Below are positions 44,001 to 52,508 of a stretch of 64,000 nt of DNA, one piece after another (positions within the stretch are counted from its first letter, which is position 1; each line of letters starts with the position of its first letter). Origin of the DNA: JAIYDJ01 sp031400505 (GTDB taxonomy: Bacteria > Pseudomonadota > Alphaproteobacteria > Rhodobacterales > Rhodobacteraceae). Where the stretch lies: positions 1 to 64,000 of the forward strand of contig JANNPZ010000007.1 of the NCBI GenBank assembly GCA_031400505.1, in the 5' to 3' direction. The position numbers and the translations under genes were made by a program. The notes below the pieces were generated by a model. That model did no database searches, had not been told where the DNA came from, and worked only from the letters and a program-made list of their open reading frames with translations.

Positions 44001-46034
44001 ATGTCCAAGGACCCGCTCTTGCAGCCGTACCAGATGAAGCACCTGACACTGCGCAACCGGATCATGACCACAAGCCACGAACCGGCCTACCCCGAAGACG
44101 GCATGCCGAAAGATCGGTACCGGCTTTATCATCTGGAACGCGCGAAAGCCGGCGTGGCACTGACGATGACAGCGGGATCGGCAGCGGTGTCGAAGGACAG
44201 CCCGCCGGTGTTCAACAATATCCTCGCCTACAAGGACGAGGTGGTACCCTGGATGCGCAGGCTTGCCGATGACTGCCACGAGGCGGGGGCGGCAGTGATG
44301 ATCCAATTGACGCATCTTGGCCGGCGGACGCGGTGGGACAAGGGGGACTGGCTGCCCGTGGTGGCGGCGGGTCCGTCGCGCGAGCCGTCACACCGCGCCT
44401 TTCCCAAGGTGATCGAGGATTGGGATATCGCCCGGATCATCTCCGACTATGCTGATGCGGCGGAACGGATGCAGGCAGCCGGCCTCGATGGGGTCGAGTT
44501 CGAATGCTACGGCCACTTGATGGATCAGTTCATGTCGCCGCTGACCAATGCACTGCCGGAACCCTATGGCGGCAGCCTGGAAAATCGCGCGCGCTTTGCG
44601 ATGGAGGTGTTGGCCGCCTGCCGCAAGCAGGTGGGAGAGCGGTTTCTGTTGGGGGTACGCTATACGGCGGACGAGGCCGAAGAGGGCGGTATCACGCCCG
44701 ATGAGGGGGTGGCGATCGGGAAGATGTTCCGGGACTCGGGCCTGGTCGATTTTCTGAACATCATCAAGGGGCGCATCCATACTGACCCGGCCATGACCGA
44801 TGTGATCCCGATTCAAGGGATGCCATCTGCCCCGCATCTGAATTTTGCCGGCCGCATCCGGGCCGAGGTAGGGTTGCCGACGTTCCATGCGGCGCGCATC
44901 CCGGATGTGGCGACCGCACGGTATGCTGTGGCTTCGGGGCAGTTGGACATGGTGGGGATGACCCGGGCCCACATGGCCGACCCCCATATCGTGCGCAAGA
45001 TCATCGAGGGGCGCGAGGCGGACATTCGGCCCTGCGTGGGGGCAACCTATTGTCTGGATAGGATTTACCAGGGGGGGATGGCGCTGTGCATCCACAACCC
45101 GTCAACCGGACGGGAAGAGACGTTACCGCACACCATCGAACGTGCGGCCACAGCGCGGCATGTCGTGGTGGTGGGTGCGGGGCCTGCCGGGCTTGAGGCG
45201 GCGCGGGTGGCTGCGGAACGCGGGCACCGCGTAACCGTGTTCGAGGCGGCAGCGCAGGCCGGGGGCCAGGTGCGGCTGACGACGCAGACCGCACGGCGGC
45301 GCGAGATGATCGGCATCATCGACTGGCGGTTGGCCCAATGCGCGGCGAGGGGGGTGGAGTTCAGGTTCAACACCTGGGCGGAGGCTTCGGATATTCTGGA
45401 CTGCGCGCCCGATGTGGTGATCGTGGCGACAGGGGGACTGCCGGAAAAGGATATTCTGCGCTTTGGCAATGAGTTGACTGTTTCCGCCTGGGATGTCCTT
45501 TCCGGCGACGCAAAGCCGGGGATGAATGTGCTGCTTTATGATGACGCCGGGGATCATACGGCGCTGCAAGCGGCGCAACTGCTGGCCGAGGCCGGGGCGC
45601 GGGTCGAGGTGATGACACCGGACCGCAGCTTTGCGCCAGATGTGATGGCAATGAACCTGGTGCCGTATATGCGGGCATTGCAGGCGCTGGATACGGTGTT
45701 TACGGTGACGTGGCGGTTGTTGGGCGTTGAGAGATACGGCAATCAGATCAGGGCAACATTCGGGTCGGACTATGCAGGCGTCACACGGACAGGCCTGTAT
45801 GACCAGGTCGTGGTGAACCATGGAACGCAACCGCTGGCAGACGTGTACTTCGATCTCAAGCCAAAGTCGGTGAACCTGGGGGCAGTCGACTATGACGCGC
45901 TGATTGACGGGTTGCCGCAGCAGATGGCGGGCGGACCGCCGGGCTTTCAGCTGTTCCGGATCGGAGACGCGGTCGAAGCACGCAATACACATGCCGCGAT
46001 CCATGACGCGCTGCGGCTGACGCGGACGATCTGA
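44001..46034 (+). CDS. FMN/FAD oxidoreductase of the trimethylamine/N-methylproline demethylase type
   Basis: This 677-residue two-module flavoprotein has an old-yellow-enzyme barrel (about 1-340, with IQLTHLGRRTRWD and EFECYGHLMDQFMSPLTN), then a cysteine segment, then an FAD/NAD reductase module starting VVVVGAGPAGLEAARVAA (GAGPAG at residues 392-397). The cysteines are Cys345, Cys351 and Cys363. In dienoyl-CoA and trimethylamine dehydrogenases four cysteines bind a 4Fe-4S cluster as C-x2-C-x3-C-x11-C. Here the second is Ala348 and the spacing is one residue shorter, like the form I recall in N-methylproline (stachydrine) demethylases. It follows hutU by 77 bases, so an N-methylated amino-acid substrate is plausible but unproven. 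Confidence 0.8.
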   Translation: MSKDPLLQPYQMKHLTLRNRIMTTSHEPAYPEDGMPKDRYRLYHLERAKAGVALTMTAGSAAVSKDSPPVFNNILAYKDEVVPWMRRLADDCHEAGAAVMIQLTHLGRRTRWDKGDWLPVVAAGPSREPSHRAFPKVIEDWDIARIISDYADAAERMQAAGLDGVEFECYGHLMDQFMSPLTNALPEPYGGSLENRARFAMEVLAACRKQVGERFLLGVRYTADEAEEGGITPDEGVAIGKMFRDSGLVDFLNIIKGRIHTDPAMTDVIPIQGMPSAPHLNFAGRIRAEVGLPTFHAARIPDVATARYAVASGQLDMVGMTRAHMADPHIVRKIIEGREADIRPCVGATYCLDRIYQGGMALCIHNPSTGREETLPHTIERAATARHVVVVGAGPAGLEAARVAAERGHRVTVFEAAAQAGGQVRLTTQTARRREMIGIIDWRLAQCAARGVEFRFNTWAEASDILDCAPDVVIVATGGLPEKDILRFGNELTVSAWDVLSGDAKPGMNVLLYDDAGDHTALQAAQLLAEAGARVEVMTPDRSFAPDVMAMNLVPYMRALQALDTVFTVTWRLLGVERYGNQIRATFGSDYAGVTRTGLYDQVVVNHGTQPLADVYFDLKPKSVNLGAVDYDALIDGLPQQMAGGPPGFQLFRIGDAVEARNTHAAIHDALRLTRTI

Positions 46035-46230
46035 GAAGATCTGCCGTCTTTGTGGTGCCCGTCGGATACGAAGGCGGGTCCTATCTGGCGCTGCATACAT
46101 GCGCCGACCACCATCACTGCGGCCTTCCCATTGGTCGGCGAACGTTTGTCAAATCCGCAGCATTTCCGCGCGCCTTGCATCGATGACCAAAACCGGCGGC
46201 GATTGTGCAAAAGGATGGTATTGTTTTGTC

Positions 46231-46923
46231 TCAGCGCTTTAGCCAGATCGCTGTATCGCCGATTTTTGCGATGAAGGCCTCATGGGCCCGGGTTTCTTCG
46301 GCAGTCAGGCGGGGGGACAGTGGCACGGGCCTAGGGCGGGGTCGCCAGATCTCGGACTGGATTGCCGCGCCCCTGTTGTGCTGTTGTTCCGCGGACAAGC
46401 CGAAGTCGGGTTGGCGACCCCCGACAAGTTCAAGGTAGACCTCGGCCAAAATCTCGCTGTCAAGAAGCGCGCCGTGTTTTTCCCGACCCGTATTGTCGAC
46501 GTTGAAGCGGCGGCAAAGCGCGTCGAGCGACGCCGGAGAGCCCGGAAACCTTTGTCGCGCGATCAGCAGTGTGTCGGTGGCGCGGGCAGTGGCAAGCGTC
46601 GGGTGACCGGCGCGGGTCAGCTCGGTGTTCAGGAATTTCATGTCGAAGGCCGCATTGTGAATGACCAGCGGCGCGTCGGCGATGAAGGTCAGAAAGGCCG
46701 TTGCCACATCAGCGAACAGGGGTTTGTCGCGCAGAAAGTCATCTCCAAGCCCATGCACGGCGAAAGCCTCGGGCGGCATTGCACGTTGTGGGTTCAGGTA
46801 TTGGTGATAGGTCCGGCCTGTCGGCAGGTGATTGAACAACTCGACTGCGCCGATTTCCACGATGCGGTGGCCATCGTTCGGCTCCAGGCCGGTGGTTTCG
46901 GTGTCGAGGACGATTTCACGCAT
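46231..46923 (-). CDS. dnaQ: DNA polymerase III epsilon subunit (proofreading 3'-5' exonuclease)
   Basis: This 230-residue DEDDh exonuclease proofreads polymerase III. Its acidic motif I is VLDTETTGLEP, motif II VIHNAAFDMKFLN, and motif III HGALLDSEILAEVYLEL, carrying the His and Asp. The ATG at 46923 overlaps coaE by eight bases. It ends the leftward run maf-aroE-coaE-dnaQ. secB, which often lies next to dnaQ in relatives, is not seen within the adjacent 200 bases. Confidence 0.96.
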   Translation of the reverse strand: MREIVLDTETTGLEPNDGHRIVEIGAVELFNHLPTGRTYHQYLNPQRAMPPEAFAVHGLGDDFLRDKPLFADVATAFLTFIADAPLVIHNAAFDMKFLNTELTRAGHPTLATARATDTLLIARQRFPGSPASLDALCRRFNVDNTGREKHGALLDSEILAEVYLELVGGRQPDFGLSAEQQHNRGAAIQSEIWRPRPRPVPLSPRLTAEETRAHEAFIAKIGDTAIWLKR

Positions 46924-47506
46924 TGCGGGCTCGGATATGGCTGATCAGGGCGATCACATAGCTGCGGGTCGCCTCCAGCGACAGGGTTTCAACGATGTGG
47001 GTTGCAAGGCTGCGCTTTGCAGCATCGGGCATCTGGCGCGCAAGCAGCGTTTCGAACTGCCGTTCGGTCATGCCCGGCCGCGCAAGAACGCGGGCGCGTT
47101 GCAAGGCCGCGGGCGCAGTCACAAGAAGCGTCGCGTCCATCTGTGCCTGCGTCCCTTTTTCAAAGAGCAGGGGGATGTCGAACACCACGATATCCGTGAC
47201 GGCATTTGCCAGAAAGCCGTCACGGTCTGCGGCCACGAGGGGGTGGATCAGGGATTCGAGCAAAGGCAACGCGGTCGTATCCTTGGCAATCAGAGACTTG
47301 AGCATATTGCGGTCGATTTCGCCGTTGGAAATGGCCTCGGGGAAATGCTGGGCAAGGACGTCGGCAGCTGGGCCGCCAGCAGCATAAAGCCGGTGAACGG
47401 CCGCGTCGGCGTCCCACACCGCCAGCCCCTCGTCAGAGAAAAAGCCCGCAGTGGTTGATTTGCCCATGCCGATGGAGCCGGAAAGGCCAAGACGAAACGG
47501 CGTCAT
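46916..47506 (-). CDS. coaE: Dephospho-CoA kinase
   Basis: This 196-residue P-loop kinase performs the last step of coenzyme A synthesis, adding the 3'-phosphate. It has the ATP site GLSGSIGMGKSTTAGFF, AVHRLYAAGGPA, and a lid with VFDIPLLFEKG. The ATG overlaps the aroE stop by four bases, and dnaQ overlaps its own end by eight. Confidence 0.95.
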   Translation of the reverse strand: MTPFRLGLSGSIGMGKSTTAGFFSDEGLAVWDADAAVHRLYAAGGPAADVLAQHFPEAISNGEIDRNMLKSLIAKDTTALPLLESLIHPLVAADRDGFLANAVTDIVVFDIPLLFEKGTQAQMDATLLVTAPAALQRARVLARPGMTERQFETLLARQMPDAAKRSLATHIVETLSLEATRSYVIALISHIRARNA

Positions 47507-48342
47507 GCCGACAGCACGGCGGCGCGGGTGGCGTCATCCACCCCGGGGCGCTGGCCGAACCAACGTTCGAACCCGGGGGCAGCCTGATGCAAAAGCATGC
47601 CAAGACCGTCGACCACGTGGCAGCGATGGGCGGCTGCGTCTATCAGAAACTGAGTCTTGAGCGGGGTGTAGACCAGATCGGTGACCACCGTTCCCGGTGC
47701 CAGGGCATCAAGCGGCACACGGAAATCGGGCTTGCCAGTCATGCCAAGCGATGTTGTGTTGATCACCAACGACGCGCCTTCGATCATGTTTGCGGCCTGA
47801 ACCCAGTCGTGGATCACCACTTTGGCCCCGAAGTCCGACCGCAGCGCCTCTGCCCGGGGACGCGTCCGGTTGGCAAGCCGAATCTCGGGGACGCCTACTT
47901 CGACAAGGGCCGCGATCACGGCCCGCGCCGCGCCACCTGCACCAAAAACTGCCGCCGGTCCGCTGGACGGGATCCAATGTGCCGCATGCTGACGCAGGTT
48001 GGCCATAAATCCCGCGCCATCGGTGTTGTCGGCATGAATACGCCCGTCTTTTCGGAAAATCAACGTGTTGGCAGCACCAATCAGGGCCGCGCGGTCGGTG
48101 ATCACATCAGCAAGCGCAAGGACGGTTTCCTTGTGCGGAATGGTCACGTTCAGACCGACAAAACCCAGACGGGGCAGCATTTCCAGCGCATGTTTCAGAT
48201 CTGACTGTGCCACATCCATCGGGATGTAGTGGCCCTTTATACCATAGCGGCGAAGCCAGTAGCCATGTAGCGCGGGCGACCGGCTGTGCGCAATCGGATG
48301 GCCAATCACACCAGCAAGGGGGATTTTGGGCAGGTCAGTCAT
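47503..48342 (-). CDS. aroE: Shikimate 5-dehydrogenase
   Basis: This 279-residue NADPH-dependent enzyme reduces 3-dehydroshikimate to shikimate in aromatic amino-acid synthesis. Substrate binding is marked by GVIGHPIAHSRSPALHG and NVTIPHKETVLALAD, the NADP site by AVFGAGGAARAVIAAL and the NRTRPRAEAL loop, and the C-terminus by DLVYTPLKTQFL. It overlaps maf and coaE by four bases each. Confidence 0.96.
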   Translation of the reverse strand: MTDLPKIPLAGVIGHPIAHSRSPALHGYWLRRYGIKGHYIPMDVAQSDLKHALEMLPRLGFVGLNVTIPHKETVLALADVITDRAALIGAANTLIFRKDGRIHADNTDGAGFMANLRQHAAHWIPSSGPAAVFGAGGAARAVIAALVEVGVPEIRLANRTRPRAEALRSDFGAKVVIHDWVQAANMIEGASLVINTTSLGMTGKPDFRVPLDALAPGTVVTDLVYTPLKTQFLIDAAAHRCHVVDGLGMLLHQAAPGFERWFGQRPGVDDATRAAVLSA

Positions 48343-48956
48343 GCCGGAATGAACCCTCGTTGTTGCAGATATGCCAAAAGTGGCAGGATCGGCATTCCTA
48401 GTACGCTGAAATAGTCGCCGTCGATCCGCTCGAACAGCCGTATACCTTCGGATTCAAGCATGTAGCCCCCCACCGACTCTTTGATGTCGGGCCAATTGCG
48501 TTGCAGATAGGCATCCAGATAGCTGTCGGTGAAACTGCGCATCGTCAGTCTGACCTCTTCTACGTGACGCCACACCGGCTTTTGCGCGTCGTATAGCACA
48601 AGTGCCGACAAAAGGCGGTGAGTTTGTCCACGAAATGCGCAAAGTTGCGCTCGCGCTGCATCCGGGGTTTCCGGTTTTCCCCATATTTTTCCATTCAGAT
48701 CAAGTACCTGGTCGCATCCGAGTATCAACGCGGAGGGTTCGCGATCTGCGAGTTTTCGGGCTTTCATCTCGGCAAGGCCATCAGCGACATCGCGGGGCGT
48801 CGCCCCTTCGGCCAGCATGCTGTCGCGCAAGGCAGGTTCGTCAAGACGCACAGCGGTGGCACTTACAGTCAGTCCGGCTGCCTGTAGAAGATGCAAGCGG
48901 ATGGCAGAACCTGATGCTAGGCGAAGCGGGCGAGCTGGGGGTGACGGTGTGGACAA
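48339..48956 (-). CDS. maf: Maf-type nucleoside triphosphate pyrophosphatase
   Basis: This 205-residue house-cleaning pyrophosphatase hydrolyses dTTP/UTP-type or modified nucleotides (subgroup not resolved). It has the Maf start LRLASGSAIRLHLLQAAGL, the central LILGCDQVLDLNGK and GVEEVRLTMRSFTDSYL, and YMLESEGIRLFERIDGDYFSVLGMP. No ATG lies near the right place. The TTG at 48956 gives the expected length and follows AGGA by about 12 bases. The TTG is inside TTGTCCACA (48948-48956), a one-mismatch DnaA box, which is notable at the edge of the oriC candidate. Confidence 0.93.
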   Translation of the reverse strand: MSTPSPPARPLRLASGSAIRLHLLQAAGLTVSATAVRLDEPALRDSMLAEGATPRDVADGLAEMKARKLADREPSALILGCDQVLDLNGKIWGKPETPDAARAQLCAFRGQTHRLLSALVLYDAQKPVWRHVEEVRLTMRSFTDSYLDAYLQRNWPDIKESVGGYMLESEGIRLFERIDGDYFSVLGMPILPLLAYLQQRGFIPA

Positions 48957-49327
48957 TCCGGGTTTGTTCCTGCAAGCGGAATTCTGGATAACAGCAATCT
49001 GGATCGCAAGGGCATCGTTTCAACGCGGCTTGTCAAGAACCGGTACCGGTCTTCCACACGGAGACAGCTCAATGACCGGTGTGTTGATGGATTGGACAAT
49101 CCGCAGATAGGGGTCGCGTTTCAAACCTTTAGACTGACCGTGATAACCATATATAAATCAAATACTTACCTGATTTTTTCCCAAGGATTTCTTCAGAAGA
49201 TCCACAAGGCGGATGTTGGGGATGAAACAGGGGGTGGTTGCAAGAATTCCGTTGTCCCCAGCCCCTACTACAACATCTACTCTATAAAGATTCTTTCTTT
49301 ATTAAGTAGAACAGCAAGGAGACCGCG
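48957..49327. other. Candidate replication origin (oriC) between maf and hemJ
   Basis: This 371-base gap separates leftward maf-aroE-coaE-dnaQ from rightward hemJ-rho-mnmE-mnmG-rsmG-parA-parB, the arrangement found around oriC in many alphaproteobacteria, where hemE and a maf-side cluster border the origin. Seen in it: TTATCCAGA (minus strand, 48983-48991) and TTGTCCACA at the left border, each one base from the DnaA box; weaker seven-of-nine boxes at 49050, 49198, 49217 and 49252; a perfect IHF site; and AT-rich tracts at 49137-49200 and 49279-49313 that could unwind. Against it: no consensus TTATCCACA, and local G/C strand bias does not change sign here. Confidence 0.45.
49156..49168 (+). 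promoter_or_regulatory. IHF-consensus site in the oriC candidate
   Basis: AATCAAATACTTA matches the IHF consensus WATCAANNNNTTR at every fixed position. IHF bends DNA at several bacterial origins. It lies in the AT-rich part of the maf-hemJ gap. A site of this length occurs by chance now and then in AT-rich DNA, so function rests on the context. Confidence 0.5.
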
Positions 49328-49777
49328 ATGAATGATCTGTTGTCAGAGGCCTATCTTTGGGTGAAGGCATTTCATGTCATGGCCGTGATTGCCTGGATGG
49401 CGGGACTGTTCTACCTGCCGCGCCTGTATGTCTATCACACGGAAAGCGTCCAGGCCGGCACGCAAACCGATGTGATGTTTCAGAAGATGGAAAGGTTGCT
49501 GCTGAAGGCGATCATGACCCCGTCGATGATTCTGACATGGGTTTGCGGGATAGCTCTGGTGATGACGCCTGGTATCGTTGACTGGTCAGAGGTCTGGCCC
49601 TGGACCAAGGCAGCATCTGTGTTGGCGATGACAGGATTTCACTTGTGGCTGGGTGGACGGCGAAGGGACTTTGTGGCCGGACGGAATACGCTGAGCGGCA
49701 GGAGCTATCGTTTGATGAACGAAGTTCCGACCGTCCTGATGGTGGTGATCGTCCTGTCGGTCATCGTGAAATTCTGA
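49328..49777 (+). CDS. hemJ: Protoporphyrinogen oxidase HemJ
   Basis: This 149-residue membrane protein oxidises protoporphyrinogen IX to protoporphyrin IX, the penultimate step of heme synthesis, in bacteria lacking HemG and HemY. It has four hydrophobic helices and the conserved KAFHVMAVIAWMAGLFYLPR motif, whose histidine is a heme ligand in studied HemJ. The ATG follows AAGGAG. It is the first gene to the right of the oriC candidate; hemE, often nearby in relatives, is not in the window. Confidence 0.93.
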   Translation: MNDLLSEAYLWVKAFHVMAVIAWMAGLFYLPRLYVYHTESVQAGTQTDVMFQKMERLLLKAIMTPSMILTWVCGIALVMTPGIVDWSEVWPWTKAASVLAMTGFHLWLGGRRRDFVAGRNTLSGRSYRLMNEVPTVLMVVIVLSVIVKF

Positions 49778-49913
49778 CGCTTGGTCAATCGAGATTGACA
49801 CCCGGGTTCCAGGGGCGTAGGAAACGGGCGCTTGGCCGTCCGGCCCGTTGCATCCCCCTTGCGAAATCTGTTGGTGCTAACCTGGCGGTCTATACACCCG
49901 AGGATACATTGCC

Positions 49914-51185
49914 ATGACGATTGAACAGTTGAATCTTGCCGATCTGAAGGCCAAGACGCCGGCAGAATTGCTGGCGATGGCAGAAGAATGGGAGATCGAG
50001 AACGCGCCGAGCATGCGCAAAGGCGAGATGATGTTCTCGCTCTTGAAAGAACATGCCGAAGAAGGTTGGGAGATCGGTGGAGACGGCGTTCTGGAAGTCT
50101 TGCAGGACGGGTTCGGATTCTTGCGGAGTCCGTCGGCCAACTATCTGTCGGGACCGGATGATATCTACGTCAGCCCCGAGATGATCCGGCAGTTTTCGTT
50201 GCGCACCGGGGACACCATAGAAGGTATCATTCAGGCGCCGCGTGAAAATGAGCGGTATTTTTGTCTTACCAAGGCGACTCGGATCAACTTTGATGACCCC
50301 GAAAAGGCCCGCCACAAGGTGCATTTCGACAACCTGACGCCCTTGTACCCGGATGAGCGGTTCAAGATGGAAGTCGAGGATCCAACGATCAAGGACCGTT
50401 CTGCCCGGATTATCGATCTGGTGGCCCCGATCGGCAAGGGTCAGCGCGGGCTGATCGTGGCACCACCGCGGACTGGTAAGACGGTGTTGTTGCAAAACAT
50501 CGCCAACTCGATCGCGACCAATCACCCCGAGTGCTATCTCATCGTGCTGCTGATCGACGAGCGGCCAGAGGAAGTCACCGACATGCAGCGGACGGTGAAG
50601 GGGGAGGTTGTCGCCTCGACCTTCGACGAGCCGGCGACGCGGCACGTGGCAGTGGCGGAGATGGTGATCGAGAAGGCCAAGCGGCTGGTCGAGCACAAGC
50701 GGGATGTGGTGATCCTGCTGGACAGCATCACGCGTCTGGGACGGGCGTTCAATACGGTGGTGCCGTCGTCGGGTAAGGTGTTGACCGGCGGTGTGGATGC
50801 CAATGCGTTGCAGCGGCCGAAGCGGTTCTTCGGCGCGGCGCGGAACATCGAGGAAGGCGGGTCGCTGACCATCATCGCTACAGCGTTGATCGATACTGGC
50901 AGCCGGATGGACGAAGTGATTTTTGAAGAATTCAAGGGTACCGGCAACAGCGAGATCGTGCTTGACCGCAAGGTTGCAGACAAGCGGGTTTTTCCGGCGA
51001 TCGACATTACGAAATCAGGGACACGCAAGGAAGACTTGTTGGTTGAAAAGGTTGATCTGTCAAAAATGTATGTCCTACGGCGGATCTTGAACCCGATGGG
51101 CACGACAGATGCCATCGAGTTCTTGCTGGCAAAGTTGCGGCAGACGAAAACCAACAGCGAATTCTTTGAATCGATGAACAGCTAG
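49914..51185 (+). CDS. rho: Transcription termination factor Rho
   Basis: This 423-residue hexameric RNA helicase ends untranslated transcripts. It has the N-terminal RNA-binding domain (GDGVLEVLQDGFGFLRSP), the P-loop APPRTGKT at residues 183-190, VLLIDERPEEVTDM, and the Q/R loops (VVPSSGKVLTGGVDANAL). The length is typical. A 136-base gap before it could carry Rho's own autoregulatory leader. Because so many gene ends here abut without terminators, Rho likely matters in this genome. Confidence 0.97.
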   Translation: MTIEQLNLADLKAKTPAELLAMAEEWEIENAPSMRKGEMMFSLLKEHAEEGWEIGGDGVLEVLQDGFGFLRSPSANYLSGPDDIYVSPEMIRQFSLRTGDTIEGIIQAPRENERYFCLTKATRINFDDPEKARHKVHFDNLTPLYPDERFKMEVEDPTIKDRSARIIDLVAPIGKGQRGLIVAPPRTGKTVLLQNIANSIATNHPECYLIVLLIDERPEEVTDMQRTVKGEVVASTFDEPATRHVAVAEMVIEKAKRLVEHKRDVVILLDSITRLGRAFNTVVPSSGKVLTGGVDANALQRPKRFFGAARNIEEGGSLTIIATALIDTGSRMDEVIFEEFKGTGNSEIVLDRKVADKRVFPAIDITKSGTRKEDLLVEKVDLSKMYVLRRILNPMGTTDAIEFLLAKLRQTKTNSEFFESMNS

Positions 51186-51206
51186 CGCTGGTTGGGGCGA
51201 TCTTTC

Positions 51207-52493
51207 ATGGATACGGTTTTCGCTTTGGCGACTGCCCGCGGCAAAGCGGGTGTGGCGGTCATCCGGCTGTCGGGCCGATTGGCGCATGATGCCGTCCTGG
51301 CGTTGTGCGGGCAGTTGCCACAGATGCGCAGGGCAGCGGTCCGTCGGCTGATCTGGCGCGGCGAGGTTCTTGACGACGCTTTGGTTCTGCTGTTCGCTGA
51401 GGGTGCGAGTTTTACCGGGGAAACCGTTGCAGAGTTGCAAGTGCATGGGTCTGTGGCGGTGGTTGCCAGCGTGCTGCAAGCCTTGGCGGAACAGCCGGGA
51501 CTGCGTATGGCGGAGCCGGGTGAATTTACCCGTCGGGCTTTGGAAAACGGGTTGCTGGACCTAGCGCAAGTCGAAGGTCTGGCCGATCTGATTGAGGCGG
51601 AGACCGCGGCGCAACGGCGACAGGCGCAGCGCGTGCTGTCTGGTGCGATCGGGCGGCGGGCGGAAGGTTGGCGTCGGCAACTGATCCGTGCGGGAGCGCT
51701 GATTGAGGCGTCGATCGACTTTGTGGAAGAGGATGTGCCGGTTGATGTGCGCCCCGAAGTAACGGCTCTGCTGGACGGGCTGTTGGCGGAACTGCGTCAG
51801 GAAGTGGCCGGAAGCCATGCAGCCGAGCGTGTACGCAGCGGGTTTGAAGTGGCGATTGTAGGCCCTCCAAATGTCGGAAAGTCGACATTGCTCAATGCGT
51901 TGGCGGGTCGCGAGGCGGCGATAATTTCGACCTTTGCAGGAACTACCCGAGACGTGATCGAGGTGAAGATGGACCTGGCGGGGTTGCCTGTCACGCTACT
52001 GGACACTGCCGGTCTTCGGGATGCCGATGACGAGATCGAACGGATCGGCATAGAACGGGGTATTAATCGGGCGCAGGCGGCCGATTTGCGGGTCTTTCTG
52101 CGCGAGTCGGCAGTAGAGGATTTAGGTCTGGAGCCGCGGGCAGGTGACATTGAGGTTTTTGCAAAGGCCGATTTGCGTCCGGGCCCTGAAGGGGCTGTAT
52201 CCGGATTGACGGGGGTGGGCGTGGATGCGCTGGTAGGCCGTATCGTGGCAGAGTTGCAACGGCAAGTCGCATCAACTGGCGTGGTGACCCGCGCGCGGCA
52301 TCGAATGGCATTGGTGAGTGCGATCGAGGCTATGGAATCAGCGAGCAGTGAGTTATGCAGTAGGACGGCACGGATCGAGTTTGTGGCGGCCGATTTGTGG
52401 GTGGCTATCAGGGCATTGGACGTCCTGGTAGGCCGGTTGGACGTAGAGACGCTGCTGGATGAGATCTTTGCCAGCTTTTGCATTGGAAAATGA
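51207..52493 (+). CDS. mnmE: tRNA modification GTPase MnmE
   Basis: This 428-residue GTPase works with MnmG to add the carboxymethylaminomethyl or aminomethyl group at U34 of certain tRNAs. It starts DTVFALATARGKAGVAVIRL, has the G1 motif GPPNVGKS at residues 219-226, LLDTAGLRDADDEIE, and ends with the conserved FCIGK. The ATG at 51207 is preferred over a start five codons earlier. It is followed 15 bases later by mnmG, its partner. Confidence 0.96.
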   Translation: MDTVFALATARGKAGVAVIRLSGRLAHDAVLALCGQLPQMRRAAVRRLIWRGEVLDDALVLLFAEGASFTGETVAELQVHGSVAVVASVLQALAEQPGLRMAEPGEFTRRALENGLLDLAQVEGLADLIEAETAAQRRQAQRVLSGAIGRRAEGWRRQLIRAGALIEASIDFVEEDVPVDVRPEVTALLDGLLAELRQEVAGSHAAERVRSGFEVAIVGPPNVGKSTLLNALAGREAAIISTFAGTTRDVIEVKMDLAGLPVTLLDTAGLRDADDEIERIGIERGINRAQAADLRVFLRESAVEDLGLEPRAGDIEVFAKADLRPGPEGAVSGLTGVGVDALVGRIVAELQRQVASTGVVTRARHRMALVSAIEAMESASSELCSRTARIEFVAADLWVAIRALDVLVGRLDVETLLDEIFASFCIGK

Positions 52494-52508
52494 GTCCGGA
52501 AGGCGGGG

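Noticed and set aside
46035..46230. Possible RNA gene between the flavin oxidoreductase and dnaQ
   Set aside because: No tRNA-like arms or CCA-type end; short frames on both strands look random. Nothing supported here.
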